Positions 1 to 10,477 of a stretch of DNA of 64,000 bases are shown one piece after another. The stretch's first letter is position 1. Each line of letters begins with the position of its first letter. The notes below the pieces were generated by a model. The model was not told the origin of the DNA. It worked only from the letters and a program-made list of their open reading frames with translations, and did not search any database. Where the stretch lies: the NCBI GenBank assembly GCA_036387475.1, contig DASVTR010000018.1, positions 1 through 64,000 of the forward strand, written 5' to 3'. The position numbers were made by a program, and so were the translations under genes. The DNA comes from DASVTR01 sp036387475. Its GTDB lineage: Bacteria > Acidobacteriota > Blastocatellia > Pyrinomonadales > Pyrinomonadaceae.

Positions 1-150
1 GGAATCGAAGGCACGCACTATGATCTTCGGATTGTGCTTGGCCAGGACTTTGGTGATGGCGGCAGTCAGTGTGGTCTTGCCGTGATCGACGTGTCCGATT
101 GTCCCGATGTTGACGTGCGGCTTACTGCGGTCAAATTTTTCTTTCGACAT
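1..150 (-). CDS. tuf: Elongation factor Tu, N-terminal part (runs off the window)
   Basis: The reverse strand from 150 down to 1 encodes the first 50 residues of EF-Tu, the GTPase that delivers aminoacyl-tRNA to the ribosome. The start MSKEKFDRSKPHVNIGTIGH is followed by the P-loop GHVDHGKT at about residues 19-26. The rest of the gene lies outside the window. It sits directly downstream of four tRNA genes on the same strand, the order of the Escherichia coli thrU-tyrU-glyT-thrT-tufB operon, so it is probably cotranscribed with them. A purine-rich stretch before the ATG can serve as the ribosome binding site. Confidence 0.97.
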   Translation of the reverse strand, partial: MSKEKFDRSKPHVNIGTIGHVDHGKTTLTAAITKVLAKHNPKIIVRAFDS

Positions 151-209
151 CTAAGATAGCCTCTTGTTGGAAATCAGTTTGTGGCGCGTGCGAGCGCTCC
201 CTCAAGCGA

Positions 210-281
210 AGCCCGAGATGGGATTTGAACCCATGACCTCCTCCTTACCAAGGAGGCGCTCTACCCCTGAGCTACTCGGGC
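210..281 (-). tRNA. tRNA-Thr (anticodon GGT)
   Basis: A full cloverleaf can be drawn on the minus strand. The acceptor stem is GCCCGAG/CTCGGGC and the D arm GCTC/GAGC. The anticodon stem CCTCC/GGAGG holds loop TTGGTAA (anticodon GGT), and the T arm has loop TTCAAAT. No CCA is encoded. It is the last tRNA before tuf. Confidence 0.96.
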
Positions 282-319
282 GCGAACGTCCGCTAACCTT
301 CTGCGTTTCCGAAAAATGG

Positions 320-392
320 AGCGGGAGACGAGGTTCGAACTCGCGACCCTCAGCTTGGAAGGCTGATGCTCTACCAACTGAGCTACTCCCGC
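320..392 (-). tRNA. tRNA-Gly (anticodon TCC)
   Basis: Minus-strand cloverleaf with acceptor stem GCGGGAG/CTCCCGC, anticodon stem TCAGC/GCTGA with loop CTTCCAA (anticodon TCC), and T loop TTCGAAC. It is the third tRNA of the four-tRNA/tuf transcript. Confidence 0.96.
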
Positions 393-409
393 CCAAAGCA
401 ACGATGAAG

Positions 410-456
410 GATGAACGCGGAATGATGAATGAGCAGATTTTTATTCCGCGTTCATC
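410..456. repeat. Intergenic hairpin repeat between tRNA-Gly and tRNA-Tyr
   Basis: Arms 410-423 and 443-456 are exact 14-base reverse complements built on the motif GATGAACGCGGAAT, with a 19-base loop. The same motif words (gatgaacg, ttcatcgttc) recur in hairpins at 7788-7862, 9466-9514 and 15359-15416, so this is one member of a dispersed hairpin family. Here it lies inside the tRNA transcript and might act as a processing signal. Confidence 0.75.
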
Positions 457-482
457 GTTCCGACTTCATCATTTCGTCATGG

Positions 483-567
483 TGCAGGGGGTAGGATTCG
501 AACCTACGTAAGGCGTTAGCCTGCCGGGTTTACAGCCCGGTGCCATTAACCACTCGACCACCCCTGC
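483..567 (-). tRNA. tRNA-Tyr (anticodon GTA)
   Basis: Class II tRNA of 85 nt with a long variable arm. The acceptor stem is GCAGGGG/CCCCTGC, the anticodon stem CCGGG/CCCGG with loop CTGTAAA (anticodon GTA), and the T loop TTCGAAT. It is the second tRNA of the tuf transcript. Confidence 0.96.
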
Positions 568-587
568 ACGTGTCTTTATCAAAAATC

Positions 588-665
<78 letters not shown>

Positions 666-705
666 CTGTTACAGACACCCCGAAGCGCCATCCGACAAAA
701 CTCGA

Positions 706-734
706 ATACTACCAACAGCCTTTGGAAAACGCAA
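706..734 (-). promoter_or_regulatory. Possible promoter of the tRNA-tuf operon
   Basis: On the minus strand TTGCGT (729-734) and TAGTAT (706-711) are separated by 17 bases, about 40 bases upstream of tRNA-Thr(TGT). The -35 box matches the consensus only in TTG, and the -10 in four of six bases. Position and spacing fit a stable-RNA promoter, but the match is modest. Confidence 0.35.
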
Positions 735-983
735 GCCGCAGATAGAGTTCTGCCTTTTTCGGCCCTCGTGTTCAACAACGGCCAAAGATTTGTATTGACC
801 TTCGGTTGCGCGGCGCAGTAGGATGGAAAGTGCCTGAGAAGGGCAAGAGGCTAACTAATGTCTTCTGCCCGCTTGAATTTCCAGACTCACCCAAGTTTGT
901 TGCCTTGACCCAGGCTCCGCTCTATCGGAGCTGCAAATCGCTGGCGTCAATGTATTTCCCTGAATAATCTAAGGAGAATTATT
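735..983. other. Intergenic stretch without a gene
   Basis: No reading frame with a credible start, codon use or similarity is visible here. The stretch separates the minus-strand tRNA/tuf operon from the plus-strand secreted protein gene and must hold the upstream elements of both. The only clear signal is AAGGAG at 971-976, the ribosome binding site of the next gene. Confidence 0.6.
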
Positions 984-2033
984 GTGCGGATGAGAAAGAT
1001 TGTCTATCACAGCCTGACGGCTTCGCTGCTGCTCGCGGCGTGCGGATTCATAGGCACGATTAGCGGGCAGACCGTTAATCCATCGTCAGGGGCGCAAACG
1101 CAGGAGGAGCAATCGCGCGCGACCGTCGTCCTGCCAAGCGGAAGGGATGAAGGCCCGCCGCGCGTTGCAAGTCGCACAGACCTCTACTGCGCTGGCTTTA
1201 TCCAGTACGTGCCCTTTCCGACGCCCGCCGTGCAGATTATCGGCGGCGAGCAGGAGCAGGAGCAGCGCGCGTATGCCGAAGGCGACTACGTTTTCATCAA
1301 CTCTGGGTCGCGGCAGGGCGTGAAAGTCGGGCAGACGTTTTCGGTTGTTCGCCCGCGCGGAAAGCTGACCAGCAAATTCACGCGAAAGAAGGGTTATCTA
1401 GGCGTCTACGTGCGCGAGTTGGGCCAACTGCGCGTCGTCGAAGTCAAGGAGAACGTCTCTGTAGCTTTTGTCGAATCCTCCTGCGAAGTAATGTTGCACG
1501 GCGACCTAGTGCAGCCCTCGCCGCAGCGTCTCGCTCCGAGCGAGCGCTCGGAAGTCGCGCTTGATCGGTTTGCAGACCCGACTGGCAAGCAGAACGGTCG
1601 CATTGTCCTTGCACGCGACTCGCGCGAAATGGTTTCGCGCAACCAGATCGTTTTCATAGACCTCGGCGCGGAGGACAACATCAAGGCGGGCGACTATTTC
1701 ACTGTCTATCGCCCGGCTGGCGGCGGCAGAGTCACAAGGCTCAAGAACGAAGAGATTGCGCCTACCAAGCACGACGGCTTCGAGAGCGACGCTTATGCTG
1801 GCGGCAAGTACTCGGCGCAATCACAACGGACGAAGGACTTTACCAACACGCCGGGACTCTACATTAAAGATGAAGCGATGACGACTTATGAAATCAAGCG
1901 CCGTCGTCCGCGCGTCCCGCGCAAGGTCTTGGGCGAACTCGTCGTCCTGAGCGTGCAGACGCGCACAGCCACGGCCATCATTACACGCGTCGCCCAGGAA
2001 GTTCACACCGGCGACTACGTCGAACTGCAATAG
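984..2033 (+). CDS. Secreted protein with FlgT-C-like repeats
   Basis: Hypothetical exported protein of 349 residues. The GTG start at 984 is set by AAGGAG seven bases upstream. An N-terminal signal segment (residues about 5-28) contains LLAAC, a possible lipobox, so it may be a lipoprotein. Two related segments, about residues 97-122 (FINSGSRQGVKVGQTFSVVR) and 221-242 (FIDLGAEDNIKAGDYFTVYR), resemble the small beta-rich C-terminal domain of flagellar FlgT. A third, weaker copy ends the protein (VHTGDYVEL). The family occurs in acidobacteria, to my recollection, with no defined function. Envelope location is inferred from the signal only. It stands alone before the zinc-ribbon gene. Confidence 0.75.
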   Translation: MRMRKIVYHSLTASLLLAACGFIGTISGQTVNPSSGAQTQEEQSRATVVLPSGRDEGPPRVASRTDLYCAGFIQYVPFPTPAVQIIGGEQEQEQRAYAEGDYVFINSGSRQGVKVGQTFSVVRPRGKLTSKFTRKKGYLGVYVRELGQLRVVEVKENVSVAFVESSCEVMLHGDLVQPSPQRLAPSERSEVALDRFADPTGKQNGRIVLARDSREMVSRNQIVFIDLGAEDNIKAGDYFTVYRPAGGGRVTRLKNEEIAPTKHDGFESDAYAGGKYSAQSQRTKDFTNTPGLYIKDEAMTTYEIKRRRPRVPRKVLGELVVLSVQTRTATAIITRVAQEVHTGDYVELQ

Positions 2034-2156
2034 GAGCGATTGTCTCTAAGCGGCGGTCAGCTACGCTGGCTTGCACCCTCTGACACGTCTAGGGCTGGCC
2101 GTCGCTAATGACCTATCTTTCGCGTTAACTCACGCCTTCATCGCAGGAGAAGTTAG

Positions 2157-3023
2157 ATGAAGAGTACAAAATGTGCTCAGTGCGGCATGGTGAATTGGGC
2201 TGCGGCTGAAACGTGCAAACGTTGCGGCGCGCATTTCAACCTCGCAAACGAAACCCTCTACGCGCAAGCCGCCTACGCCTCGCCATATCAAACCGCTGCT
2301 CATCAAAGCGTGGCTTATCAAAGCTCGCCCTACGCTTACGCGCATTACCCGCAGATGAAAAAGAACGCCGGATTGGCCGTCGCTTCTCTGGTCGTCGGCA
2401 TCATCAGTTTTTTGACGCTGAGCTTTGTTGGAATCGGAGCGATAACGGGCATTGTGTTGGGAATCGCAGCCCTGTCGAAGATTAAGAAAAATCCTGCGCA
2501 GTACGGCGGTCAGGGAATGGCGATAGCCGGATTAATCACCAGCGTGCTTTCGATTATGATTGCAGTGCCGCTCGCCATCATCATGGCTATTGCTATCCCG
2601 AACATGCTCGCGTCTCGCATGGCCGCCAACGAAGCTTCTGCCATCAGTCTCTTACGAATCATTCATTCGGGCGAAGCGACGTATCAGGCGACAAGCGGCG
2701 ACGGCGAATTTGGTACTCTGCGGGAACTCGTCGCCGATAAGTTGATAGATTCAACTTTAGCCGGCGGAACTAAAAAAGGCTATCGCTTTACGGTGAGAGT
2801 CAAGCCTGCTCTGACGCCCAATGAGCCGGCTTCTTATGAGGCAGTGGCAACGCCAGTTAGTTATCGACGGTCGGGGCGCAGGTCATTTTATATAGATGAA
2901 ACAGGTGTCATCCGTGTCACAGACAGCGGCGGCGCAGAAGCCAATGCGGATGACCCGCTCCTCGGTGAGGATTGGGATACAAAGACATACTCACGGTCGC
3001 AAAGTTCTCAAGACGATTTCTAA
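2157..3023 (+). CDS. Zinc-ribbon, DUF4190 and pilin-like membrane protein
   Basis: Protein of 288 residues with three visible parts. Residues 5-25 form a zinc ribbon (CAQC...CKRC). Residues about 70-145 hold two hydrophobic helices around a short loop, in the DUF4190 pattern (GLAVASLVVGIISF, then GMAIAGLITSVLS). From about residue 145 a hydrophobic IAIPNMLASRMAANEASAIS leads into a soluble domain like that of type II/IV pilin-like proteins, with YQATSGDGEFGTLREL typical of acidobacterial members. GGAG at 2145-2149 precedes the ATG. It is probably an inner-membrane protein with an external pilin-like domain. Its role is unknown and no pilus assembly gene is nearby. Confidence 0.8.
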   Translation: MKSTKCAQCGMVNWAAAETCKRCGAHFNLANETLYAQAAYASPYQTAAHQSVAYQSSPYAYAHYPQMKKNAGLAVASLVVGIISFLTLSFVGIGAITGIVLGIAALSKIKKNPAQYGGQGMAIAGLITSVLSIMIAVPLAIIMAIAIPNMLASRMAANEASAISLLRIIHSGEATYQATSGDGEFGTLRELVADKLIDSTLAGGTKKGYRFTVRVKPALTPNEPASYEAVATPVSYRRSGRRSFYIDETGVIRVTDSGGAEANADDPLLGEDWDTKTYSRSQSSQDDF

Positions 3024-3115
3024 AGTTGCCTTCAAAGCGTGAGCGAGCGTGCCGAAGAGACTTCCCTTCCTCTTAGAGACTGCCCTTCGCCTTTCTTTCA
3101 ATTTTTGTTTATTGA

Positions 3116-3862
3116 TTACTGCGGCGCGCGAGTTGAGGCTGGTGCAGTCACGGCGGCGCGTTTGCTTGCCGTCTCCACACTACTACTATTACGCCCGACG
3201 ACCCTCTGGTAAAACTCACGAAAGTAGTCGTACATCGAAAACACAGACGAGATGACGACGACCCACAGCATCGCGCGCCCCGTCGTGTAGAGCAAGACCT
3301 GCCAGTCCTGCCCGTTGGTCGCGCCCGCGAAGAGATGCCGGATGGCTGTCCGCAACTCCGGCACAGACCAAAACTCTATGGCCGGAAAAGGGCGTCCGAA
3401 GTTAGCCACGGGCGGCTTGCCGGAAACGCTCGAAGCGATCAAGAGCGCCACCGTCACCACCTGCGACTGCATCTTGAACTTTCCCATCCGCGAGGCATCA
3501 ATGACGATGCCTTCAGCCGCCGCAATCGAGCGCAAGCCCGTCACCGCAAACTCTCTGCCGATGATAATGACGACGGCCCACGCCGGGGCCAGTTGATTTT
3601 CGACCAGCGAGATGAGCGCCGCCGAAATGAGCATCTTATCGGCAATCGGGTCTAGGAGCTTTCCGAGGCGTGAGACCTGATTGCGACGCCGCGCAATCTT
3701 TCCGTCCAGATAATCCGTCAAAGCGGCGGCGAGAAAAATCGCCACGCCGAGAATGTGACGGGGCACGCCCAGCCAGTTTTCCGAAAACGGCGTCAGCAGC
3801 ACCACCACCAGCAATGGCACGATAAAGATGCGCGAGACCGTTAGTGTGTTTGGGAGATTCAC
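3116..3862 (-). CDS. pgsA: CDP-diacylglycerol-glycerol-3-phosphate 3-phosphatidyltransferase
   Basis: Catalyses phosphatidylglycerophosphate synthesis from CDP-diacylglycerol and glycerol 3-phosphate in the inner membrane. The CDP-alcohol phosphotransferase signature is complete at about residues 51-76 (DYLDGKIARR, then G and the two aspartates of LLDPIADK). Several hydrophobic helices follow. The start is GTG at 3862 with GGAGAGG just upstream. At 248 residues it is longer than many PgsA proteins: the C-terminus carries a poorly conserved tail rich in Ser, Thr and Ala. It stands alone on the minus strand between plus-strand genes. Confidence 0.92.
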   Translation of the reverse strand: MNLPNTLTVSRIFIVPLLVVVLLTPFSENWLGVPRHILGVAIFLAAALTDYLDGKIARRRNQVSRLGKLLDPIADKMLISAALISLVENQLAPAWAVVIIIGREFAVTGLRSIAAAEGIVIDASRMGKFKMQSQVVTVALLIASSVSGKPPVANFGRPFPAIEFWSVPELRTAIRHLFAGATNGQDWQVLLYTTGRAMLWVVVISSVFSMYDYFREFYQRVVGRNSSSVETASKRAAVTAPASTRAPQ

Positions 3863-4253
3863 ACCCTCTCCAGTTTAGCTTCCAACAATTAAGCGGCAGA
3901 ACAATTCTTCTTCGTTGCAACGAGTGTAGGTCTCGCTCATAAACAGTGTCAAGAATAGCAGGCAGCAAGCAGAGAACAGTTGTCGGCGTGAACTAGTCAT
4001 AGCAAGCAGCTAACTTGCAGAAGTCAAAAGTCTCTACAAGCTTAAAGCTAATGAGGAACATCAGCACAAAGAGAATAATGCCAATCAAGTTGCGCTTCAT
4101 GCTGCCATTGTACAGCAACGCACTATTAGAAAACCACCGCTCTTTCCGCCCGCTTGCTCACCCGTCAGTGCTCGGTTACAATCTACGGTTCTGCGTCCCT
4201 GCGAATTTTCATCTGTCGTTATCTATCCGGGGCGCGCTTCGGTTTCAAGCACT
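3863..4253. other. Intergenic stretch without a gene
   Basis: This 391-base region lies between the divergent pgsA and uvrA genes. I see no credible coding frame, tRNA or strong hairpin. It should hold both promoters. A LexA-type operator for uvrA was looked for by eye and none stood out. Confidence 0.6.
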
Positions 4254-7121
<2,868 letters not shown>

Positions 7122-7272
7122 TACTCCTGACACGACATTGCGTGATATAATCCTCGCATCCTCCCACTGACAGTAGGCAATAGAAGAAGCGCTCGTCCTT
7201 GCGGCGATTCGACTTTGCCTGATAGTTGTGCCCAGACACTATTTTGAGTCAAGGAGAGATGAGAAAGGAACT

Positions 7273-7773
7273 ATGGCAAAAAGCGGACATAAAGGCATCA
7301 GCCGCATTGACCAGCCGGAGCGCAAGACCGTCGGCTGGTACGTGCGCGTCACATTCAACGGTAAACAGCACTCGAAATTCTTTAGCGACCATATTCATGG
7401 GGGGAAAGAGAAAGCCTTGGAAGCAGCGATAGCGCATCGCAACCAGGTCGAGACAGAGGTGGGCAAGCCGCGCACGGAGCGGTTGGTCATCGCACACAAT
7501 TCACGCAACCGGACAGGCATCATGGGCGTCCGGCGGAAAACTAAAATCATTAAGACAAAAGATGGGGAACGCGTCACCAACAATGTCTACGAGGTGACGT
7601 GGAATCCAGAGCCGGGGCGTCTATGCAGGACTTGGGTTTCGATTGACGAATACGGCGAAGAAGCTGCGCTCAGGAAAGCCTGTGCTATCCGGCGCGAGAA
7701 AGAGCGCGAGATGTTCGGCGATGTCGTCAAGCCGAACTGGTCTCGCAGTCTCAAAAAACTGTTCGCAGCGTAG
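7273..7773 (+). CDS. AP2-like DNA-binding domain protein
   Basis: Protein of 166 residues when started at ATG 7273, which GAAAGGA at 7262-7268 supports. An upstream in-frame ATG at 7228 lacks such a site. Two segments look like AP2/ERF-type three-strand DNA-binding units. One is residues about 5-60 (GISRIDQPERKTVGWYVRVT, ending in KALEAAIAHRNQVE). The other is residues about 85-150 (GIMGVRRK, then YEVTWNPEPGRLCRTWVSI and EEAALRKACAIRREKE). In bacteria such domains occur in homing-endonuclease relatives and in stand-alone DNA-binding proteins. No nuclease motif is visible here, so a small DNA-binding protein is the likeliest role. Function unproven. Confidence 0.65.
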   Translation: MAKSGHKGISRIDQPERKTVGWYVRVTFNGKQHSKFFSDHIHGGKEKALEAAIAHRNQVETEVGKPRTERLVIAHNSRNRTGIMGVRRKTKIIKTKDGERVTNNVYEVTWNPEPGRLCRTWVSIDEYGEEAALRKACAIRREKEREMFGDVVKPNWSRSLKKLFAA

Positions 7774-7787
7774 TACAGCAGCAATAA

Positions 7788-7862
7788 GGAATGAAGGATG
7801 AAGGATGAAAGAGAGACTATTCAAATTGCATAGTCAGACTTTCATCCTTCATCCTTCATTCC
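7788..7862. repeat. Perfect 24-bp inverted repeat, intergenic
   Basis: Arms 7788-7811 and 7839-7862 are exact reverse complements of 24 bases, built from repeated GATGAAG words, with a 27-base loop. It fills the gap between the AP2-like gene and gmhA and could fold in RNA as a strong hairpin. It belongs to the same dispersed family as 410-456, 9466-9514 and 15359-15416. Confidence 0.85.
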
Positions 7863-7881
7863 TCATTCTTCATCCCTCCCA

Positions 7882-8466
7882 ATGAGCGACCACATCTCAG
7901 CAATCGTCGCGGCGAGCCTCGATGTCAAGCAGCGTTACTTTGCCGAACACACTGACGAAGTAAAGCGCGCGGCCACTATGATCGCAGAGGCTTTCAAAAG
8001 CGGCGGCAAGCTTCTCATCTTCGGCAATGGTGGCTCAAGTTGCGACGCGCAGCACATCGCGGGCGAATTCGTTAACCGTTTTCAACACCAGAGCCGACGC
8101 GCGCTGCCCGCGCTGGCGCTCTCGACCGACGGCGGCGTGCTCACCTGCATCGCCAACGACACAGGGTTCGAGCAAGTCTTCGCGCGGCAAGTTGAAGCCT
8201 TCGGCACGCGCGGCGACCTCTGCCTGGCAATCACGACTTCCGGCAATTCTCCGAATATCATCGCCGCCATCGAGCAGGCACAGGCGCTTGGGTTGAAAGT
8301 CGTCGGCCTTCTGGGGCGCGACGGCGGGCGCGCCCGTCAGCTTTGCGATCTGGCGCTCGTCGTGCCGAGCGACGACACGCAGCGGATTCAGGAGACACAT
8401 AATCTAATCGGCCACATCCTCTGCGAGTTGGTTGAACGCGAACTCTTCCCCGCGCACGAAAGCTAA
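7882..8466 (+). CDS. gmhA: Phosphoheptose isomerase (SIS domain)
   Basis: Converts sedoheptulose 7-phosphate to D-glycero-D-manno-heptose 7-phosphate, the first step of lipopolysaccharide heptose synthesis. The 194-residue length fits GmhA. The SIS fold is clear: FGNGGSSCDAQHIAGEF at about 48-64 binds the sugar phosphate, and ITTSGNSPNI at about 114-123 is the second phosphate loop. C-terminal QRIQETHNLIGHILCELVE supplies the metal-site Glu and His. The close homologue DiaA (a DnaA-binding protein) cannot be wholly excluded, but the TTSGNSPN and QETH motifs favour GmhA. It is followed after 20 bases by the gene at 8487, so the two are probably cotranscribed. Confidence 0.88.
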   Translation: MSDHISAIVAASLDVKQRYFAEHTDEVKRAATMIAEAFKSGGKLLIFGNGGSSCDAQHIAGEFVNRFQHQSRRALPALALSTDGGVLTCIANDTGFEQVFARQVEAFGTRGDLCLAITTSGNSPNIIAAIEQAQALGLKVVGLLGRDGGRARQLCDLALVVPSDDTQRIQETHNLIGHILCELVERELFPAHES

Positions 8467-8486
8467 AAAGGAGTGAGGCAAAGCCC

Positions 8487-9482
8487 TTGTCAATCTACGA
8501 AGAGAGTTTGCGCCCGCTCGGCCTCAGGGAAGTCAACACCTACTCGCTACGGGAGCGTCCGAGCAAAGTCACTGTCGAAGACTTCGCACACCCTGTCGCG
8601 CCCGATTCATCCCTCGCTGATTTCCTTAAAACTCTGCCGAACATTCTCGCCGTCCGCAGCCTGCTTGAACTGGCCGCGCAGATTCGCCGCGCGCGGAGTT
8701 TAGGCAAACCCGTCATCTGGGGCATCGGCGGCCACGTCGTCAAGACGGGCCTTTCTCCCGTCATCATAGACTTAATGAAGCGCGGCTTTGTCAACGCCAT
8801 TGCCGCCAACGGCTCTGTGCTCGTACACGATGCGGAGATTGCGCTCGTCGGCTCGACTTCGGAAGACGTTGACGCCACGCTCGGCGCTGGCGCGTTCGGC
8901 GCGGCTGAGGAAACCGGCAGACTCTTGAATGAAGCGGCGCGGGCAGGGGCGCTCGATGGGATTGGCCTGGGCGAAGCGATGGGCCGCGCTCTCTCGGCGC
9001 TTCAGCCAGAGCACAAAGAGTATTCCCTGCTCTGCGCCGCCTACGAAGCGCGCGTGCCCTTCACGGCGCACGTTACCATCGGCGCAGACATAGCCCATTT
9101 TCATCCGAGCGCTGACGGTGCGGCACTCGGAGCAACGACGCACACGGACTTTCGATTGCTCTCCGAACTCGTTCGCCGTCTCGACGGCGGCGGTGTTTAT
9201 TTAAACGTCGGCTCGGCGGTCGTCCTGCCCGAAATCTTCCTCAAGGCCGTCACGCTCGTACGCAACCTGGGCCACCCTTTACAGGATTTCACCACCGCCA
9301 ACTTCGACTTCATCCAATCCTACCGCCCGCTGACTAACGTCGTCCGCCGTCCCGTCGCCGACGGCGCTGGCCGAGGCTACGCCATCACAGGCCATCACGA
9401 ACTGACCATCCCGCTCCTCGCCGCCGCGATTCTTTGCGACACAGAGGAAACGATGAACGCTGCAGCGATGAACGATGAATAG
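8487..9482 (+). CDS. Conserved protein, deoxyhypusine synthase-like family
   Basis: Protein of 331 residues starting at TTG 8487, with TGAGG eight bases upstream. The glycine-rich stretch VIWGIGGHVVKTGLSPVIIDL (about 79-98) and the following AIAANGSVLVHDAEIALVGSTSEDVD suggest a nucleotide-binding Rossmann-like fold. I associate this type with proteins loosely annotated as deoxyhypusine synthase-like, but the lysine-centred active site of true deoxyhypusine synthase is not evident. Linkage to gmhA hints at sugar or envelope metabolism. The last residues (EETMNAAAMNDE) are encoded by the left arm of an intergenic hairpin repeat, so the present C-terminus was shaped by that insertion. Confidence 0.5.
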   Translation: MSIYEESLRPLGLREVNTYSLRERPSKVTVEDFAHPVAPDSSLADFLKTLPNILAVRSLLELAAQIRRARSLGKPVIWGIGGHVVKTGLSPVIIDLMKRGFVNAIAANGSVLVHDAEIALVGSTSEDVDATLGAGAFGAAEETGRLLNEAARAGALDGIGLGEAMGRALSALQPEHKEYSLLCAAYEARVPFTAHVTIGADIAHFHPSADGAALGATTHTDFRLLSELVRRLDGGGVYLNVGSAVVLPEIFLKAVTLVRNLGHPLQDFTTANFDFIQSYRPLTNVVRRPVADGAGRGYAITGHHELTIPLLAAAILCDTEETMNAAAMNDE

Positions 9483-9514
9483 AAAGCAGCTTGCCTTTCA
9501 TTCATCGTTCATCG
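9466..9514. repeat. Hairpin repeat overlapping the end of the upstream gene
   Basis: Arms 9466-9480 and 9500-9514 are exact 15-base reverse complements (CGATGAACGATGAAT). An inner GAAAG/CTTTC pair surrounds a loop containing AAGCAGCTTG. The same loop word recurs at 15381-15390 in another copy. The left arm supplies the last codons of the gene ending at 9482. Lying between convergent genes, it may end transcription from both sides. Confidence 0.85.
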
Positions 9515-9542
9515 TTCCGCGTTTATTATTTGTTCGACGCTT

Positions 9543-10442
9543 TTAGTAAGCGGCAGCGGATGAGACTGTCTGGCGAGCACCCGACGCCTCCTGCGCTATC
9601 TTGACGCCGACGCTCGCGCCGATACGTGTTGCGCCCGCTTCGACCATCGCACGCGCATCTTCCAAACCTTTGACGCCGCCCGAAGCCTTAACGCCCAACT
9701 CCGCCCCGACCGTCTGCCGCATCAACGCTATGTCGGCAACGGTCGCGCCGCCCTTGGCAAATCCCGTAGAGGTTTTCACAAAGTCCGCGCCCGCGCGCTT
9801 CGCTGCCTGGCACGCGCGCACTTTTTCATCATCCGTCAAGAGCGCCGTCTCGATAATCACCTTGCATATCACGTTAAACTCGTGCGCGACTTCGACGACA
9901 GAGTGTATGTCATGCTCGACCGCGCAATCGTCATTGCTCTTGAGCGCGCCGACGTTAATCACCATGTCCACCTCTCGCGCCCCGTCAAAGATCGCACGCC
10001 GCGCTTCGTACGCCTTGACATCGGGAAGCGTCGCGCCGAGCGGGAATCCAATCACGGTGCAAACCGGAACACTCGTGCCGTGCAGATGACACGCCGCCGC
10101 ACGCACCCACGTCGGATTAACACACACGGAAGCGAAACGAAAACGCGCCGCCTCTTCACACAAACGGCGTATGTCGCCTTCGGTCGCCTCCGGCTTCAAC
10201 AACGTATGGTCAACCAGACTCGCCCAATCACGCGCCGACGCCGTTTCGCCAAGTACAAGGCCGATGCGCGCCGCGCCCGCATCCACAATCCTGTGCATCC
10301 GCTCCGGGCAACGATTGAAACACTCGTTCGTACACCCGCACATCTGTGCCTGCCCGTCCGCATCACCGTTCAGGCGCGCGACGATGACATCCGTTATCTG
10401 CTCTACCAATTGCTCAAGATCGCCGTTGTGTGAATGTGCCAT
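9543..10442 (-). CDS. deoC: Deoxyribose-phosphate aldolase with N-terminal cysteine extension
   Basis: Splits 2-deoxyribose 5-phosphate into glyceraldehyde 3-phosphate and acetaldehyde. The class I aldolase core begins at about residue 75 (SLVDHTLLKPEAT). It includes VCTVIGFPLGATLPDVKAYE, EVDMVINVGALKS and the Schiff-base lysine in DFVKTSTGF, and ends near GATRIGASVG. The first 70 residues are extra: an acidic helix and a cluster MCGCTNECFNRCPERMHR, spacing C-x-C-x3-C-x3-C, which could bind metal or an Fe-S centre. Such extensions are seen on aldolases of microcompartment loci (recollection). AGGAGGG precedes the ATG. It follows rpiB and a nuclease-like gene on the same strand. Confidence 0.93.
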   Translation of the reverse strand: MAHSHNGDLEQLVEQITDVIVARLNGDADGQAQMCGCTNECFNRCPERMHRIVDAGAARIGLVLGETASARDWASLVDHTLLKPEATEGDIRRLCEEAARFRFASVCVNPTWVRAAACHLHGTSVPVCTVIGFPLGATLPDVKAYEARRAIFDGAREVDMVINVGALKSNDDCAVEHDIHSVVEVAHEFNVICKVIIETALLTDDEKVRACQAAKRAGADFVKTSTGFAKGGATVADIALMRQTVGAELGVKASGGVKGLEDARAMVEAGATRIGASVGVKIAQEASGARQTVSSAAAY

Positions 10443-10477
10443 TTTGTGTAAGCCCTCCTAAAAGGAAGCACTGCTAT

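Noticed and set aside
164..511. Frames over the tRNA cluster (also 202-396)
   Set aside because: They are translations of tRNA genes; the MGFEPMTSS and GSNSRPSAWKA words are classic tRNA artefacts.
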